Assembly: GCF_037081835.1 (NCBI RefSeq)
Contig: NZ_CP146516.1
Location: 953,501 to 1,017,500, forward strand
DNA length: 64,000 nt
From: Spirobacillus cienkowskii
GTDB taxonomy: Bacteria; Bdellovibrionota_B; Oligoflexia; Silvanigrellales; Silvanigrellaceae
Direction: 5' to 3'
The first letter of the stretch is position 1. Each line of letters opens with the position of its first letter. Shown here in pieces: positions 56,342 through 64,000 of this stretch. Made by a program: the position numbers and the translations under genes. The notes beneath the pieces were generated by a model. The model searched no databases, had not been told where the DNA came from, and was given only the letters and a program-made list of their open reading frames with translations.

Positions 56342-56363
56342 TAATTCAGAAAGGAATTTGCAA

Positions 56364-57161
56364 GTGAGTTTTCAAATTAAAGACAACTCTTCATTGCTTT
56401 TAAAGTTAGAAAATATTACTAAAAAATATCCAAATGGTGTGCATGCATTAAAAGGTATTAATCTAAATGTATTTAGAGGTGAATTTTTAGCAGTGATTGG
56501 TTTATCAGGATCTGGAAAATCAACTCTGTTACGTTGTATCAATAGAATACATGATCCCTCTTCAGGAAATATATTTTTTTCTGGTCAAAATATTACAAAT
56601 GTAAAAGAATCTCAGCTTAAATTGGTGCGTTCAAAAATTGGGATGATATTTCAAAATTTTAATTTAATTGAAAGAAAAAATGTATTGCATAACGTGTTAC
56701 TTGGTAAATTGTCTTTAAGGCAAGCTTTATTTCTAGGAGGAATTTTTCATCCGTGGCCTGAAGAATGGATTGTAGATGCTTACGAAGCCCTCCAAAAAGT
56801 AGGACTTAAAGAGAAAGCGCTGATTCGTGCTGATGGGTTGTCTGGAGGCCAAAAACAACGCGTTGCAATTGCCCGAACCCTTTTGCAAAATCCTGAATTG
56901 ATTTTAGCAGACGAGCCTGTGGCATCACTAGATCCTTCAACAAGTTATTCTGTTATGAACTATTTAAAAGATCTCAATCAAAATAAGAATATTACGATTG
57001 TTTGTAATTTGCACTTTTTAAGTTTGGTTCGTGAATACTCAACGCGAGTGATTGCCTTAAAAAATGGAGAATTGATATTTGAAGGTAAGCCTTCTGATAT
57101 TTCTGCAAAATGGTTTAGAAACATTTATGGTGAAGAAGCAAGAGAAGTGGAGATTCAATAA
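56364..57161 (+). CDS. phnC: Phosphonate-type ABC transporter ATPase PhnC
   Basis: ATPase of a phosphonate/phosphate-ester-type importer (265 aa from GTG 56364, AAGGA 9 bases upstream). Walker A is IGLSGSGKSTLLRCINR, the CINRIHDPSSG continuation is typical of PhnC, then GMIFQNFNLIERKNVLHNVLLG, signature LSGGQKQRVAIARTLLQ and Walker B LILADEPVASLDPS. IVCNLHFLSLVREYSTRVIALKNG is another PhnC mark. The permease gene follows with no gap; no PhnD-type binding protein is in view, so the substrate is uncertain. Confidence 0.92.
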   Translation: MSFQIKDNSSLLLKLENITKKYPNGVHALKGINLNVFRGEFLAVIGLSGSGKSTLLRCINRIHDPSSGNIFFSGQNITNVKESQLKLVRSKIGMIFQNFNLIERKNVLHNVLLGKLSLRQALFLGGIFHPWPEEWIVDAYEALQKVGLKEKALIRADGLSGGQKQRVAIARTLLQNPELILADEPVASLDPSTSYSVMNYLKDLNQNKNITIVCNLHFLSLVREYSTRVIALKNGELIFEGKPSDISAKWFRNIYGEEAREVEIQ

Positions 57162-58454
57162 ATGCGTTTTCCATCTTTTATTCCAATGGAAGAAACTAAA
57201 CGGATAAAAAAACAATGGATTGGTTTGCTCATTGAAATGGCCGTTTGGAGCTATTTTATCGTTTTTTTGGTTAAAATATTTTTTTTTGATATTATAATGC
57301 GTTATTTAGAGTATCTCGCATATCAAACACCTCCGCTGCAATTTGCATCAATCATAATAGAAAAACTTCAATTTGATAGCCGTTATTTCGAGTTCCCGTG
57401 GAGTTGGTTTTTGGGATTATGTCTTATTGGTGCAATGATTGGAGTATTGGTAACTTTAAAGTGTAAAGGATTTGGTTCTTGGGTCGCAAGTATTTCAAAA
57501 CTTCAAGTGAGCGATCCGCAAGCGGTGTTAAAAATTCAAAATCACTGGAAATATGCCAAGCTTGAAGGAATTGCACTGCTTGCAATGACCTTAATTACGG
57601 GTTTGATTTTAATTGAAGCAAGTGTTCAGAGAATTTTTCAGGTAGAGGGATTATTGGGTGCAGGCAGACTATTTCTTCAATTAACTTGCGGAATACCAGG
57701 AGTTGGAGAAACAGTTGGGTCAATATCACTCTATGAGTGTTTAAAATGGTTATTAAATCAAATCGTTTTTTTGCACAATTTAATATTTACAAACCAAATC
57801 GAATTTTTTTCTGCACAATGCGTTCCCAATGATCTTGGTTATTTTACAAATGCATTAGGCAAACTGGCAGAGTCTATTTATCTTGCTTTTGTTGCAACCT
57901 TTTTTAGTTTGCCGATTGCTTTTATTTTGTCGTTTCTTGCTTCAAGAAATTTAACGCGACAAAGTTTTTTGACTCGAGTTAGCTATTTTATTGTTCGTTC
58001 GATGATGAATATTACACGTTCCATTGAGCCATTAATTTGGGCAATTTTATTTTCTGTATGGATTGGAATTGGACCATTTGCCGGCTCTTTGGCCTTGCTG
58101 GTGCATAGTGTCGCAAGTTTGGTAAAACAGTATTCTGAGGCAGTAGAAAGTGTTGAAAATGGACCTATGGAAGCGTTACAAGCAACTGGAGCAAATCGTT
58201 TGCAGGTAGTATGGTATGCAGTCGTGCCGCAAGTTGTGCTTCCGTTTCTTGCTTTTACAATTTATCGCTGGGATATCAATGTTCGCATGGCAACAGTGAT
58301 CGGTCTCGTTGGTGGTGGTGGTATAGGTAGTTTACTGATTCAGGAACAAATGCTTGCCCGTTGGACTCAGGTGGGAAGTTTGGCATTTTTAATTTTTTTG
58401 GTTGTATGGGGAATGGATTACTTATCTGCCAAAGTTCGAGAGGCGATTCAATAA
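57162..58454 (+). CDS. phnE: Phosphonate-type ABC transporter permease PhnE
   Basis: Inner-membrane permease of 430 aa, clearly longer than typical PhnE (about 260-280). The first 210 residues hold extra TM helices (about 15-45, 82-102, 131-150) and a loop rich in charged residues. The canonical part starts near 230 (LGKLAESIYLAFVATFFSLPIAFILSFL region), with LIWAILFSVWIGIGPFAG and the EAA-type loop MEALQATGANRLQVVWYAVVPQV, then RWDINVRMATVIGLVGGGGIG, all strong PhnE motifs. The ATG directly follows the phnC stop; its own stop shares a base with the lipB ATG. Confidence 0.92.
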   Translation: MRFPSFIPMEETKRIKKQWIGLLIEMAVWSYFIVFLVKIFFFDIIMRYLEYLAYQTPPLQFASIIIEKLQFDSRYFEFPWSWFLGLCLIGAMIGVLVTLKCKGFGSWVASISKLQVSDPQAVLKIQNHWKYAKLEGIALLAMTLITGLILIEASVQRIFQVEGLLGAGRLFLQLTCGIPGVGETVGSISLYECLKWLLNQIVFLHNLIFTNQIEFFSAQCVPNDLGYFTNALGKLAESIYLAFVATFFSLPIAFILSFLASRNLTRQSFLTRVSYFIVRSMMNITRSIEPLIWAILFSVWIGIGPFAGSLALLVHSVASLVKQYSEAVESVENGPMEALQATGANRLQVVWYAVVPQVVLPFLAFTIYRWDINVRMATVIGLVGGGGIGSLLIQEQMLARWTQVGSLAFLIFLVVWGMDYLSAKVREAIQ

Positions 58455-59125
58455 TGGAAATTAAAAATTTAGGTCTTATTCCTTATGGAGATTGTTTAGG
58501 AATTATGGATTTTTATCATTCTGAGGTGGTAAAATCTCCAAATCATCCCGGTCTTATTTTGGTTGTCCAGCATCCACCTACAGTGACAATGGGCAAACGA
58601 GAATTATTGCAAGATATGCTTGTTTCACCAGAGCAGCTAAAAACGAAAGGGGTCGATTTTTTTAAAATTGATCGTGGGGGCAGTGTCACAGTTCATGAGC
58701 CAGGGCAGTTGGTGATTTATCCTATTTTTAATCTTGGTAAATACAAGCAGACTGTTCGTTCTTATGTGAATTTACTTGAAGATGCGATGATTGAAATTTC
58801 TGCAAAATACCAAGTTACTGCGACGCGCAGCGAGGTCAATCCAGGAGTATGGTGTGGCCATAACAAAATTGGTGCATTAGGAATTAGAATTCTGAATAAA
58901 GTCACTAAACATGGTATTGCTTACAATATAAATAACTCACTAGAAACATTTAAGCATATTGTTCCATGTGGTTTAAGAAATAGTGGTGTGACATCTCTTC
59001 TGGCAGAAGTGAAAGCACACACGGCAAAAGATGAAAACTTACAGTTTAATATTGATTTTGATGATGTTTCTTTTCAGTTATCAGGATACATAAAAGATAA
59101 ATTATTGTTAACTATTAACAGTTAA
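58454..59125 (+). CDS. lipB: Lipoyl(octanoyl) transferase LipB
   Basis: Transfers octanoyl from acyl carrier protein to lipoyl domains (223 aa from ATG 58454, which overlaps the phnE stop as TAATG). Conserved blocks: VQHPPTVTMGKRE, IDRGGSVTVHEPGQLVIYPI, GVWCGHNKIGALGIRI with catalytic Lys138, and HIVPCGLRNSGVTSL with catalytic Cys172. The normally invariant HGPGQ reads HEPGQ here (Glu82). Length is normal. The 3' end overlaps the convergent unknown gene by 4 bp. LipA is not in the window. Confidence 0.94.
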   Translation: MEIKNLGLIPYGDCLGIMDFYHSEVVKSPNHPGLILVVQHPPTVTMGKRELLQDMLVSPEQLKTKGVDFFKIDRGGSVTVHEPGQLVIYPIFNLGKYKQTVRSYVNLLEDAMIEISAKYQVTATRSEVNPGVWCGHNKIGALGIRILNKVTKHGIAYNINNSLETFKHIVPCGLRNSGVTSLLAEVKAHTAKDENLQFNIDFDDVSFQLSGYIKDKLLLTINS

Positions 59126-59841
59126 TTTTTTTGTGGTGAAGTGTAATAAAATTTTATTTTAGTAACAAATTTAAAACCCTTTAAATTTCTAGTTCTATTA
59201 CTTAGTATTTCAAACGTATAAATTTTTTCTAAAGCCCTCTCAAAAAAATTATCAAATTGCTGGTGTTTTTTGCTTTTATTATAATAATAACAAACAAAAA
59301 TTTTAAAAATTAAATTATAAATTTCTATTACTTCTTTTTTAAGATCATTGATTGCTTTTTGTATTCTCGAGTTTTTTTTGTTTTTATAAGATAATATTTT
59401 TAGGCAAAAAAAATGAATGTCAGAAAATAAATAAAATATTTCTTCTGCTAAAAACTTAGTAAATTTCCAGTTTATTTTTTCTTTAAAAATTGCTTGATTA
59501 ATTATTTTAACATAAACAAAAGAATTTTTAAGGCTAAAATCAATGTTTTTTAAATCATTTTCTCGTCTGCCAAAAATCTGAAAACTATTTCTTTCCCAAT
59601 TTATTTTTAATTTAGAAATTTTTTTTGATATTTCTTTTAATAAATAAACTTGAGAAAAAATGCAGCTCCAGTTAGAAAAATTTTTTTCATCAAAATTTAG
59701 TTCATTTAAAAAACTAAAATAATTTAGCATAACGCCTCCTTTAGCATGAGATAAATTGATATCATTGAGATTGGTTATGGGTTTAAAGATGAAGTTGACA
59801 TTCAGGAATAATAATTTTTTTTCATGAAAGTAGCCAGTCAT
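59122..59841 (-). CDS. Uncharacterised AT-rich protein
   Basis: 239-aa protein with no recognised family. It is rich in Lys, Asn, Phe and Ile, with helical charged stretches (KINWERNSFQIFGRREND; AINDLKKEVIEIYNLIF) and no clear signal peptide or TM helix; the hydrophobic parts are short. Two in-frame starts each have a strong ribosome site: ATG 59841 (GGAGG, 8 bases) and ATG 59730 (AAAGGAGG, 4 bases), so a 202-aa shorter form is possible. Alpha-helical and perhaps nucleic-acid or protein binding, but no function can be given. Confidence 0.65.
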   Translation of the reverse strand: MTGYFHEKKLLFLNVNFIFKPITNLNDINLSHAKGGVMLNYFSFLNELNFDEKNFSNWSCIFSQVYLLKEISKKISKLKINWERNSFQIFGRRENDLKNIDFSLKNSFVYVKIINQAIFKEKINWKFTKFLAEEIFYLFSDIHFFCLKILSYKNKKNSRIQKAINDLKKEVIEIYNLIFKIFVCYYYNKSKKHQQFDNFFERALEKIYTFEILSNRTRNLKGFKFVTKIKFYYTSPQKN

Positions 59842-60157
59842 ACCCTATACCTCCATAAATTTTTTAGAGATCAAATTAAAAAAGGCTTAATATTGAATAT
59901 GTAATAAGCACCTGTCGGTTTTGAGGTCTTGAGTAGAACGATTAAATTGCAATAAAATTTAATCGTTCTCCTTATTTTAAAAAAAAATACTAAAAATTAA
60001 ATACAATTCATTGGTAAAAATTTATTTTACCCGTATATTAATTAACATAAAAAAAATATATTTATATGTAAAGCACTTTGGGGAAGCAAAATATTTATAA
60101 TTAATAAAGCTTCTTAAAAGAAAATTAAGAAACTCTATTAATTATAAAGGAATTATT
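59842..60157. other. Intergenic region with perfect 14-bp stem-loop
   Basis: This 316-bp stretch has no gene I can support. It holds a perfect stem-loop at 59935-59969: AGAACGATTAAATT, a 7-base loop, AATTTAATCGTTCT. It lies in the 3' flank of the minus-strand symporter gene at 60158 and upstream of the unknown gene; no T run follows on the minus strand. A weaker 7-bp inverted repeat (TTCTTAA/TTAAGAA) lies near 60113-60133. Confidence 0.5.
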
Positions 60158-61345
60158 TTAATTTGTTGAAATTGTCTTCTTGGTTTTAAATATCTTTGTG
60201 GTTAAGATCGCAAATGCACCATTTCCAAGAATATTTGCTGTTGTATTCAGGGGATCTAATAATATATAAATCGCAGTGATTAATCCTCCCATTTCTGGGG
60301 AAAATCCTAAGTATTTTTCAAGGATTGGTATCATCACAACGATTCCACCGCCAGGAATTCCTGCGACAGCAAATTTAGCCAAAACAAAGAAGCTTGCAAA
60401 AATAAAAAAAGTTGAAATATCAGGAAACTGCACGCCAAATGTTCCCATTATCGCAATGGCAATCATAGGAACAGCGATGCTATCTCCAATAAGATGAACA
60501 TTGACTGTTGCTGGAACAATTGTGCGAGAAAGATCAACTTCTCCCGTATTTTTTTCTGCCGCTTGGATAGTGAGAGGCAACGCAGCCATACTTGACATTG
60601 TACTAAAGCCCATCATTCCAGATGGAAGAACATTTTTAATAAAATAAACAAATTTTTTGAACTGAAAACCAGCGCCGAGATAGTAAAGAAAAGCAATATA
60701 AAGCACTTCCGCAACGATTATTGCGATAACAAGAGGAAAATATGATTTAACAATGACAGATAAAATGCCATCACTTTCTAACTTAATCACAAACCCTAAT
60801 GCAAAGAGAGGCAAAACAGGAACAAAGACTTTATTTAAAAATACTGTGACTATATGACGCATATTGTTAGCAAATTGATCGACCTTAGCACTTCTAAACT
60901 TAGAAAAAACTAAACCAGCTAAAAAACCACTAAATAAAGCAAGATTGTTAGAAATAAGTGAGGGTAATGCAAATTCCCAAAAGGGCTTTAGTGAGTGTGT
61001 TAAATTAAGATGCGTTTCTTGGATGTTGTGAAAGCCAGGTAGAGCAAATTTAGAAATACCGTAACTTAAAAAGGTTGAAAAATAACCAGAAACACAAATA
61101 CATCCGAGTAATATAATGATAAATTTAAATACGTCGGCTTTAAAAGAGAGTAGACAAGAAAAAATACAACTAAATATTATAAATGGTAGACAAAATATTA
61201 AAAGCTCTTTTAAAGAAAGACTTATGGCATACAAAATAGATTGAAGATCGATTGGAAGTAGGCTCCCAAAAAAGTAACCAAAAATTAGGGTAATCAGTAA
61301 CCGAAAAATAATGCTATTAAAAATTTTGGGCAGATATCTTATCAT
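60158..61345 (-). CDS. Dicarboxylate/amino acid:cation symporter (SDF family)
   Basis: Second SDF-family symporter of the window (395 aa), distinct from the one at 14635. The N-terminal part (RLLITLIFGYFFGSLLP, SLKELLIFCLPFIIFSCIF) fits the family's first helices. The transport core has GMMGFSTMSSMAALPLTIQAAEK (serine-rich loop), VNVHLIGDSIAVPMIAIAI (in place of the NMDGT motif: HLIGD) and LDPLNTTANILGNGAFAIL (the D-x-x-N-T-x-x-N motif). The motif changes suggest a substrate other than glutamate or aspartate. No neighbour clarifies it. Confidence 0.9.
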   Translation of the reverse strand: MIRYLPKIFNSIIFRLLITLIFGYFFGSLLPIDLQSILYAISLSLKELLIFCLPFIIFSCIFSCLLSFKADVFKFIIILLGCICVSGYFSTFLSYGISKFALPGFHNIQETHLNLTHSLKPFWEFALPSLISNNLALFSGFLAGLVFSKFRSAKVDQFANNMRHIVTVFLNKVFVPVLPLFALGFVIKLESDGILSVIVKSYFPLVIAIIVAEVLYIAFLYYLGAGFQFKKFVYFIKNVLPSGMMGFSTMSSMAALPLTIQAAEKNTGEVDLSRTIVPATVNVHLIGDSIAVPMIAIAIMGTFGVQFPDISTFFIFASFFVLAKFAVAGIPGGGIVVMIPILEKYLGFSPEMGGLITAIYILLDPLNTTANILGNGAFAILTTKIFKTKKTISTN

Positions 61346-61774
61346 TTTAAGACCTTAAATAAATTTTAAAAGTATGGCAGTTTTCCACTTGATGAATTTC
61401 AAAAAGTTCAAAATTTTTGCCTTTTGCACGTTTAATCAAACAATAATATATTGTCAATATTTTTATGGCCATAGCTTTAAATTGAATGATGAGATAACAG
61501 AAATGAAACATTTTTTATATTTAAGAATACATAAAAAATTTTATCTTAATGCTTTAATTAAATTTGTCTTAAATTCAAAAAAATTTTTTATGTCATTTGT
61601 ACCTAAAAATAGAAGTTAATTTTTTAGAAAATATTTATTGTAATTATCTTAAATATTTTCTAATTTTCAGACATCTTTGAAACTATATAAGTATTGACAG
61701 ATCTTGAACATTTTGCGATCTCTATGACAGGTTAATTTAGGGCAAAAATTATATTGCTCTATAGGAAGGCAAAA
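61346..61774. other. Intergenic region before the SUF genes
   Basis: 429 bp between the divergent symporter and sufS genes. An 81-codon frame (61374-61619) exists but its first ATG has no ribosome site and its composition is like random AT-rich DNA. A TTGACA hexamer at 61694-61699 could be the -35 box of the SUF promoter, but no good -10 box lies 16-18 bp behind it. No Fur or IscR site could be identified with confidence. Confidence 0.35.
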
Positions 61775-63016
61775 ATGAATACCATAGCACTTGGTTCCAA
61801 TTTAAAGCATGATTTTCCAATATTTAAAAATAATCAAAAAATTGTTAACGGAGTGGTAAATCCGTTGGTGTATCTTGATTCGGCAGCAACCACCCAAAAG
61901 CCTAAAGCAGTTATTAATGCAATGAGCCATTATTTAGAAAACGATTATGGCTCCGTGCATAGAGGCGCATACGGCGTATCCATTCGTTCTTCTGAAATAT
62001 ACGAGAACGCTCGACTTAAAGTAGCAAATTTTTTAGGCAAACATGTTTCTCCGTCACAAGTCGTCTTTACTCGAGGTACAACAGAAAGTTTAAATATTTT
62101 GGCACATGGTATTGCTGATACATATTTAAACGAAAAGTCACGCATTGTGATTCCGGCAATTGAACATCATGCAAATTTAATTCCATGGCAACAGGTTGCT
62201 TTAAAACAAGATTGTGAATTGGCGTATATTTCTTTAGAAGGAAAAAAAGGGAAACAACTACAACTTAACCTTAAAAACGCTGCGCAACTCATTACTAAAA
62301 ATACAAAAGTAGTCTCATTAGCGCATGTTGGCAATGTATTAGGGCAAGTCAATCCAATTGCAGAAATTATTGCTCTTGCTAAAAAAGTTGGTGCTCTGGT
62401 TGTTTTGGATTGTGCACAAAGTATTGCAACCCACGATGAAGATTTGTTTGCGTTAGGCGCCGATGCGGTGGTGTTTAGTTCGCATAAAATTTATGGACCA
62501 ACTGGTATTGGTGTTTTGGCAATGAGTCCAGAGCTAATGGAGAGTCTTCCGCCGTTTCAATATGGTGGTGGGATGATTTCTTCGGTGACATTAGAAGGGA
62601 GTCAGTGGACAACAGGGCCTGCAAAATTTGAGGCAGGAACGCCTCCAATCCTTGAAGCTTGTGGTTTGGCTGCTGCAATAGAATGGTTGAATGCTGCCAA
62701 TCGTAAGCAAATTTTTGAGCACACGCGTCAACTGGCAACGCTTTTTTTAGAAAAAATAAAACAAATACCTGATATTGAAGTTTTTTCCCCAGAAACAGGC
62801 AACGAAGCGATTGTGTCATTTCGCCATGCAAAAATTCATGCTCATGATTTCGCGACAATTCTTGATGCGAGCAACATTGCAATGCGAGCAGGATTGCATT
62901 GTGCTTGGCCCCTTATTCATGAATTAGGAGGTGATGCCCTAATAAGATGTAGTTTTGGCGCCTATTCAGACGCTGATGATGTCAATATTGCATATAAAGC
63001 CATAAAAAATATTTAA
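61775..63016 (+). CDS. sufS: Cysteine desulfurase SufS
   Basis: Group II cysteine desulfurase (413 aa) that provides persulfide sulfur to SufU for Fe-S assembly. VYLDSAATTQKPKAVINAM, SVHRGAYGVSIRSSE, FTRGTTESLNILAHG, PAIEHHANLIPWQ, VVLDCAQSIATHD, FSSHKIYGPTGIGVL (PLP Lys) and IAMRAGLHCAWPL with catalytic Cys376 are all present. The RAGHHCAQ motif of the family is RAGLHCAW here. ATG 61775 is chosen for the AGGAAGG 5 bases upstream. The sufU gene follows after 142 bp and sufC after that, so the order is sufS-sufU-sufC. Confidence 0.94.
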   Translation: MNTIALGSNLKHDFPIFKNNQKIVNGVVNPLVYLDSAATTQKPKAVINAMSHYLENDYGSVHRGAYGVSIRSSEIYENARLKVANFLGKHVSPSQVVFTRGTTESLNILAHGIADTYLNEKSRIVIPAIEHHANLIPWQQVALKQDCELAYISLEGKKGKQLQLNLKNAAQLITKNTKVVSLAHVGNVLGQVNPIAEIIALAKKVGALVVLDCAQSIATHDEDLFALGADAVVFSSHKIYGPTGIGVLAMSPELMESLPPFQYGGGMISSVTLEGSQWTTGPAKFEAGTPPILEACGLAAAIEWLNAANRKQIFEHTRQLATLFLEKIKQIPDIEVFSPETGNEAIVSFRHAKIHAHDFATILDASNIAMRAGLHCAWPLIHELGGDALIRCSFGAYSDADDVNIAYKAIKNI

Positions 63017-63107
63017 AATTAATAATAATAATATCATATTTTTTTATATCTTGTTATTCTAACGTCCTAAATGTCGAAAATTCGATTTTGTGGTGATAGC
63101 TTTTTTA

Positions 63108-63122
63108 TGTGGCTATGCCACA
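63108..63122 (+). repeat. Short GC-rich hairpin between sufS and sufU
   Basis: TGTGGC, loop TAT, GCCACA, directly followed by AGGAG. Preceded rather than followed by a T run (63101-63106). It could influence translation of sufU or of a 14-codon frame (63130-63174, MCLELWSFLLWKKI) that overlaps the sufU start. Confidence 0.4.
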
Positions 63123-63158
63123 GGAGTACATGTGTCTTGAGTTGTGGAGTTTTTTGTT

Positions 63159-63728
63159 ATGGAAGAAAATTTGAAAGCCTCTCAATCAATTGAATTAAGC
63201 TCATTGTATCAAGAGGTTATAGTAGATCATGCAAAGCGACCTCGCTTTAAATCTAAAAATTCTTCATGCCGTTTCTGTTTAGAGGGAAAAAATCCAATTT
63301 GCGGAGATAATATTACGTTATTTTGCCAAGTCGAAATGCAAAATTCGTGTCCATTGCTTTCTATTCAGTTTGACGGAAATGGCTGTTCTATCAGTCAGGC
63401 CAGTGCAAGCATAATGTGTGAAATATTGCAAAAAGTTACGTTAGATAAAGCGCAAAAAACAATTCATCACGCAGAAGAAATTTACACAGGAAAATTAAAA
63501 GTTAATCCACAAGATTTAGAAGATGATATTGAAGCATTAAATGGAGTGAGTAAATTTCCTGTTCGAGTAAAGTGCGCTGCACTTCCTTGGAAAACATTAG
63601 ATTTATTGCTTACAGATAACTTTGATGTTGATGGAATGCCAAAGTCTGGCTGTGACAAATTAGAAAATTGCGTTAAATCAACAAATAGCCAGCGTAAATT
63701 AAAAATTGTAACAACTGAAGAAAAATAA
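63159..63728 (+). CDS. sufU: Iron-sulfur assembly protein SufU
   Basis: SufU/IscU-family sulfur acceptor (189 aa). The three Cys are in family context: KNPICGDNITL, GNGCSISQASASIMCEIL and VRVKCAALPWKTLDLLL, with the extra insertion before the last Cys (about residues 95-130) that marks SufU-type rather than IscU proteins. It carries persulfide from SufS and may bind zinc. A C-terminal tail of about 35 residues after the W-K-T-L motif is longer than usual. ATG 63159 (GGAG 9 bases upstream) is preferred to GTG 63144. Followed by sufC after 32 bp. Confidence 0.92.
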   Translation: MEENLKASQSIELSSLYQEVIVDHAKRPRFKSKNSSCRFCLEGKNPICGDNITLFCQVEMQNSCPLLSIQFDGNGCSISQASASIMCEILQKVTLDKAQKTIHHAEEIYTGKLKVNPQDLEDDIEALNGVSKFPVRVKCAALPWKTLDLLLTDNFDVDGMPKSGCDKLENCVKSTNSQRKLKIVTTEEK

Positions 63729-63760
63729 TTTTTGTTTTTGAGTTTAGAGGAAGGTTGTAA

Positions 63761-64000
63761 ATGTTATCAATAAGAAACCTAAAAGCGTCTGTAGCCAGTA
63801 AAGAAATTCTAAAAGGAGTAAACTTAGAAATTCCTAAAGGTGAAGTGCATGTGATAATGGGGCCAAATGGTGTTGGAAAATCAACCTTATCACATGTCTT
63901 AATGGGTTCAAAAAATTATGATATTACTGAAGGCGCTGTTTTTTTGAATGGCGAAGATATTACCCAGCTCGATACCGCAGAGCGAGCGAGACGTGGGTTG
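63761..64000 (+). CDS. sufC: Fe-S assembly ATPase SufC (C-terminus cut by window edge)
   Basis: First 80 codons of SufC, the ABC-type ATPase of the SufBCD scaffold. From ATG 63761 (AGGAAGG upstream) the protein reads MLSIRNLKASVASKEILKG, then VNLEIPKGEVHVIMGPNGVGKSTLSHVLMG with Walker A GPNGVGKST, and EGAVFLNGEDITQLDTAERAR before the window ends. The GEVHVIMGPNGVGKSTL form is specific for SufC. SufB and SufD should lie beyond the right edge. Confidence 0.93.
   Translation, partial: MLSIRNLKASVASKEILKGVNLEIPKGEVHVIMGPNGVGKSTLSHVLMGSKNYDITEGAVFLNGEDITQLDTAERARRGL

Noticed and set aside
61374-61619. 81-codon frame before sufS
   Set aside because: No Shine-Dalgarno at its first ATG, no recognisable motif and composition as expected from AT-rich intergenic DNA.
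61694-61722. Full sigma-70 promoter for sufS
   Set aside because: The TTGACA is perfect, but the hexamers 16-18 bp further (around GATCTC) do not resemble TATAAT.
1-64000. tRNA, rRNA, CRISPR, insertion sequences or prophage
   Set aside because: I read the intergenic gaps for cloverleaf or repeat-spacer patterns and the genes for transposase, integrase or phage products and found none.

Overview
The window reads as one continuous, AT-rich chromosomal segment of a Gram-negative, flagellated or otherwise chemotactic bacterium. Outer-membrane and periplasmic features (FadL-like barrel, lipoprotein, Prc protease, soluble lytic transglycosylase, SecDF-YajC) show a diderm envelope. The mix of many chemoreceptors, SUF Fe-S genes, an Irr-like plus a classical Fur regulator and very low GC suggests a Bdellovibrionota/Oligoflexia-type organism, perhaps Silvanigrellales-like. 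That placement is an inference from gene content, not from a marker gene. I saw no rRNA, tRNA, CRISPR array, insertion sequence, prophage or plasmid origin.

Layout. 1-5.4 kb (minus): a cut-off FadL-type porin behind three tandem methyl-accepting chemotaxis proteins (MCPs), headed by a near-consensus sigma-28 promoter. 5.5-11.9 kb (plus): acyl-CoA dehydrogenase, yajC-secD-secF, recJ. 12-19.3 kb: a membrane protein with a degenerate kinase-like ATPase fold facing a PilJ/SpoIIE phosphatase, a dicarboxylate-type symporter, GlpD, a cysteine desulfurase, a TRIC-type channel. 19.4-32 kb: Irr-like regulator, TatD nuclease, Uup ABC-F ATPase, a degenerate spermidine-synthase paralogue, Prc protease, Fur, a degenerate pyruvate kinase, lipid kinase, MazG-like pyrophosphohydrolase, and two overlapping MCP-like genes without a sensor domain. 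32-38.5 kb: lipoprotein, malate dehydrogenase, UbiE, CobU, glutaminyl-cyclase-like M28 protein, SurE, KamA. 38.5-46.3 kb: two small exported proteins, an oppABCDF importer, and a lone gene with the Cys-His-Asp pattern of YopT/AvrPphB (C58) cysteine proteases. 46.5-54 kb (minus): metH, a 2Fe-2S ferredoxin, a homocysteine methyltransferase/MTHFR fusion, and an OmpR/HK two-component pair. 54-64 kb: Slt, PhnC-PhnE, LipB, an unknown protein, a second symporter, and the start of a sufS-sufU-sufC operon that runs off the right edge.

How it fits together. The methionine block couples MTHFR (makes methyl-THF) to MetH (uses it) with a ferredoxin between them that could supply reactivating electrons; CobU salvages the corrinoid cofactor MetH needs. 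SUF, LipB and KamA are all Fe-S linked, and two Fur-family regulators are present to respond to iron.

The most interesting candidates are the C58-like protease (45688-46341), the fusion enzyme that has lost all three zinc cysteines of its methyltransferase half, several pseudo-enzyme-like paralogues (pyruvate kinase, spermidine synthase, histidine-kinase ATPase), and very tight gene junctions: at 54004-54007 two divergent start codons share one palindromic CATG, and eight convergent gene pairs overlap or abut. Many gene starts given here were moved downstream from the longest reading frame because a clear Shine-Dalgarno sequence sits before an internal start.
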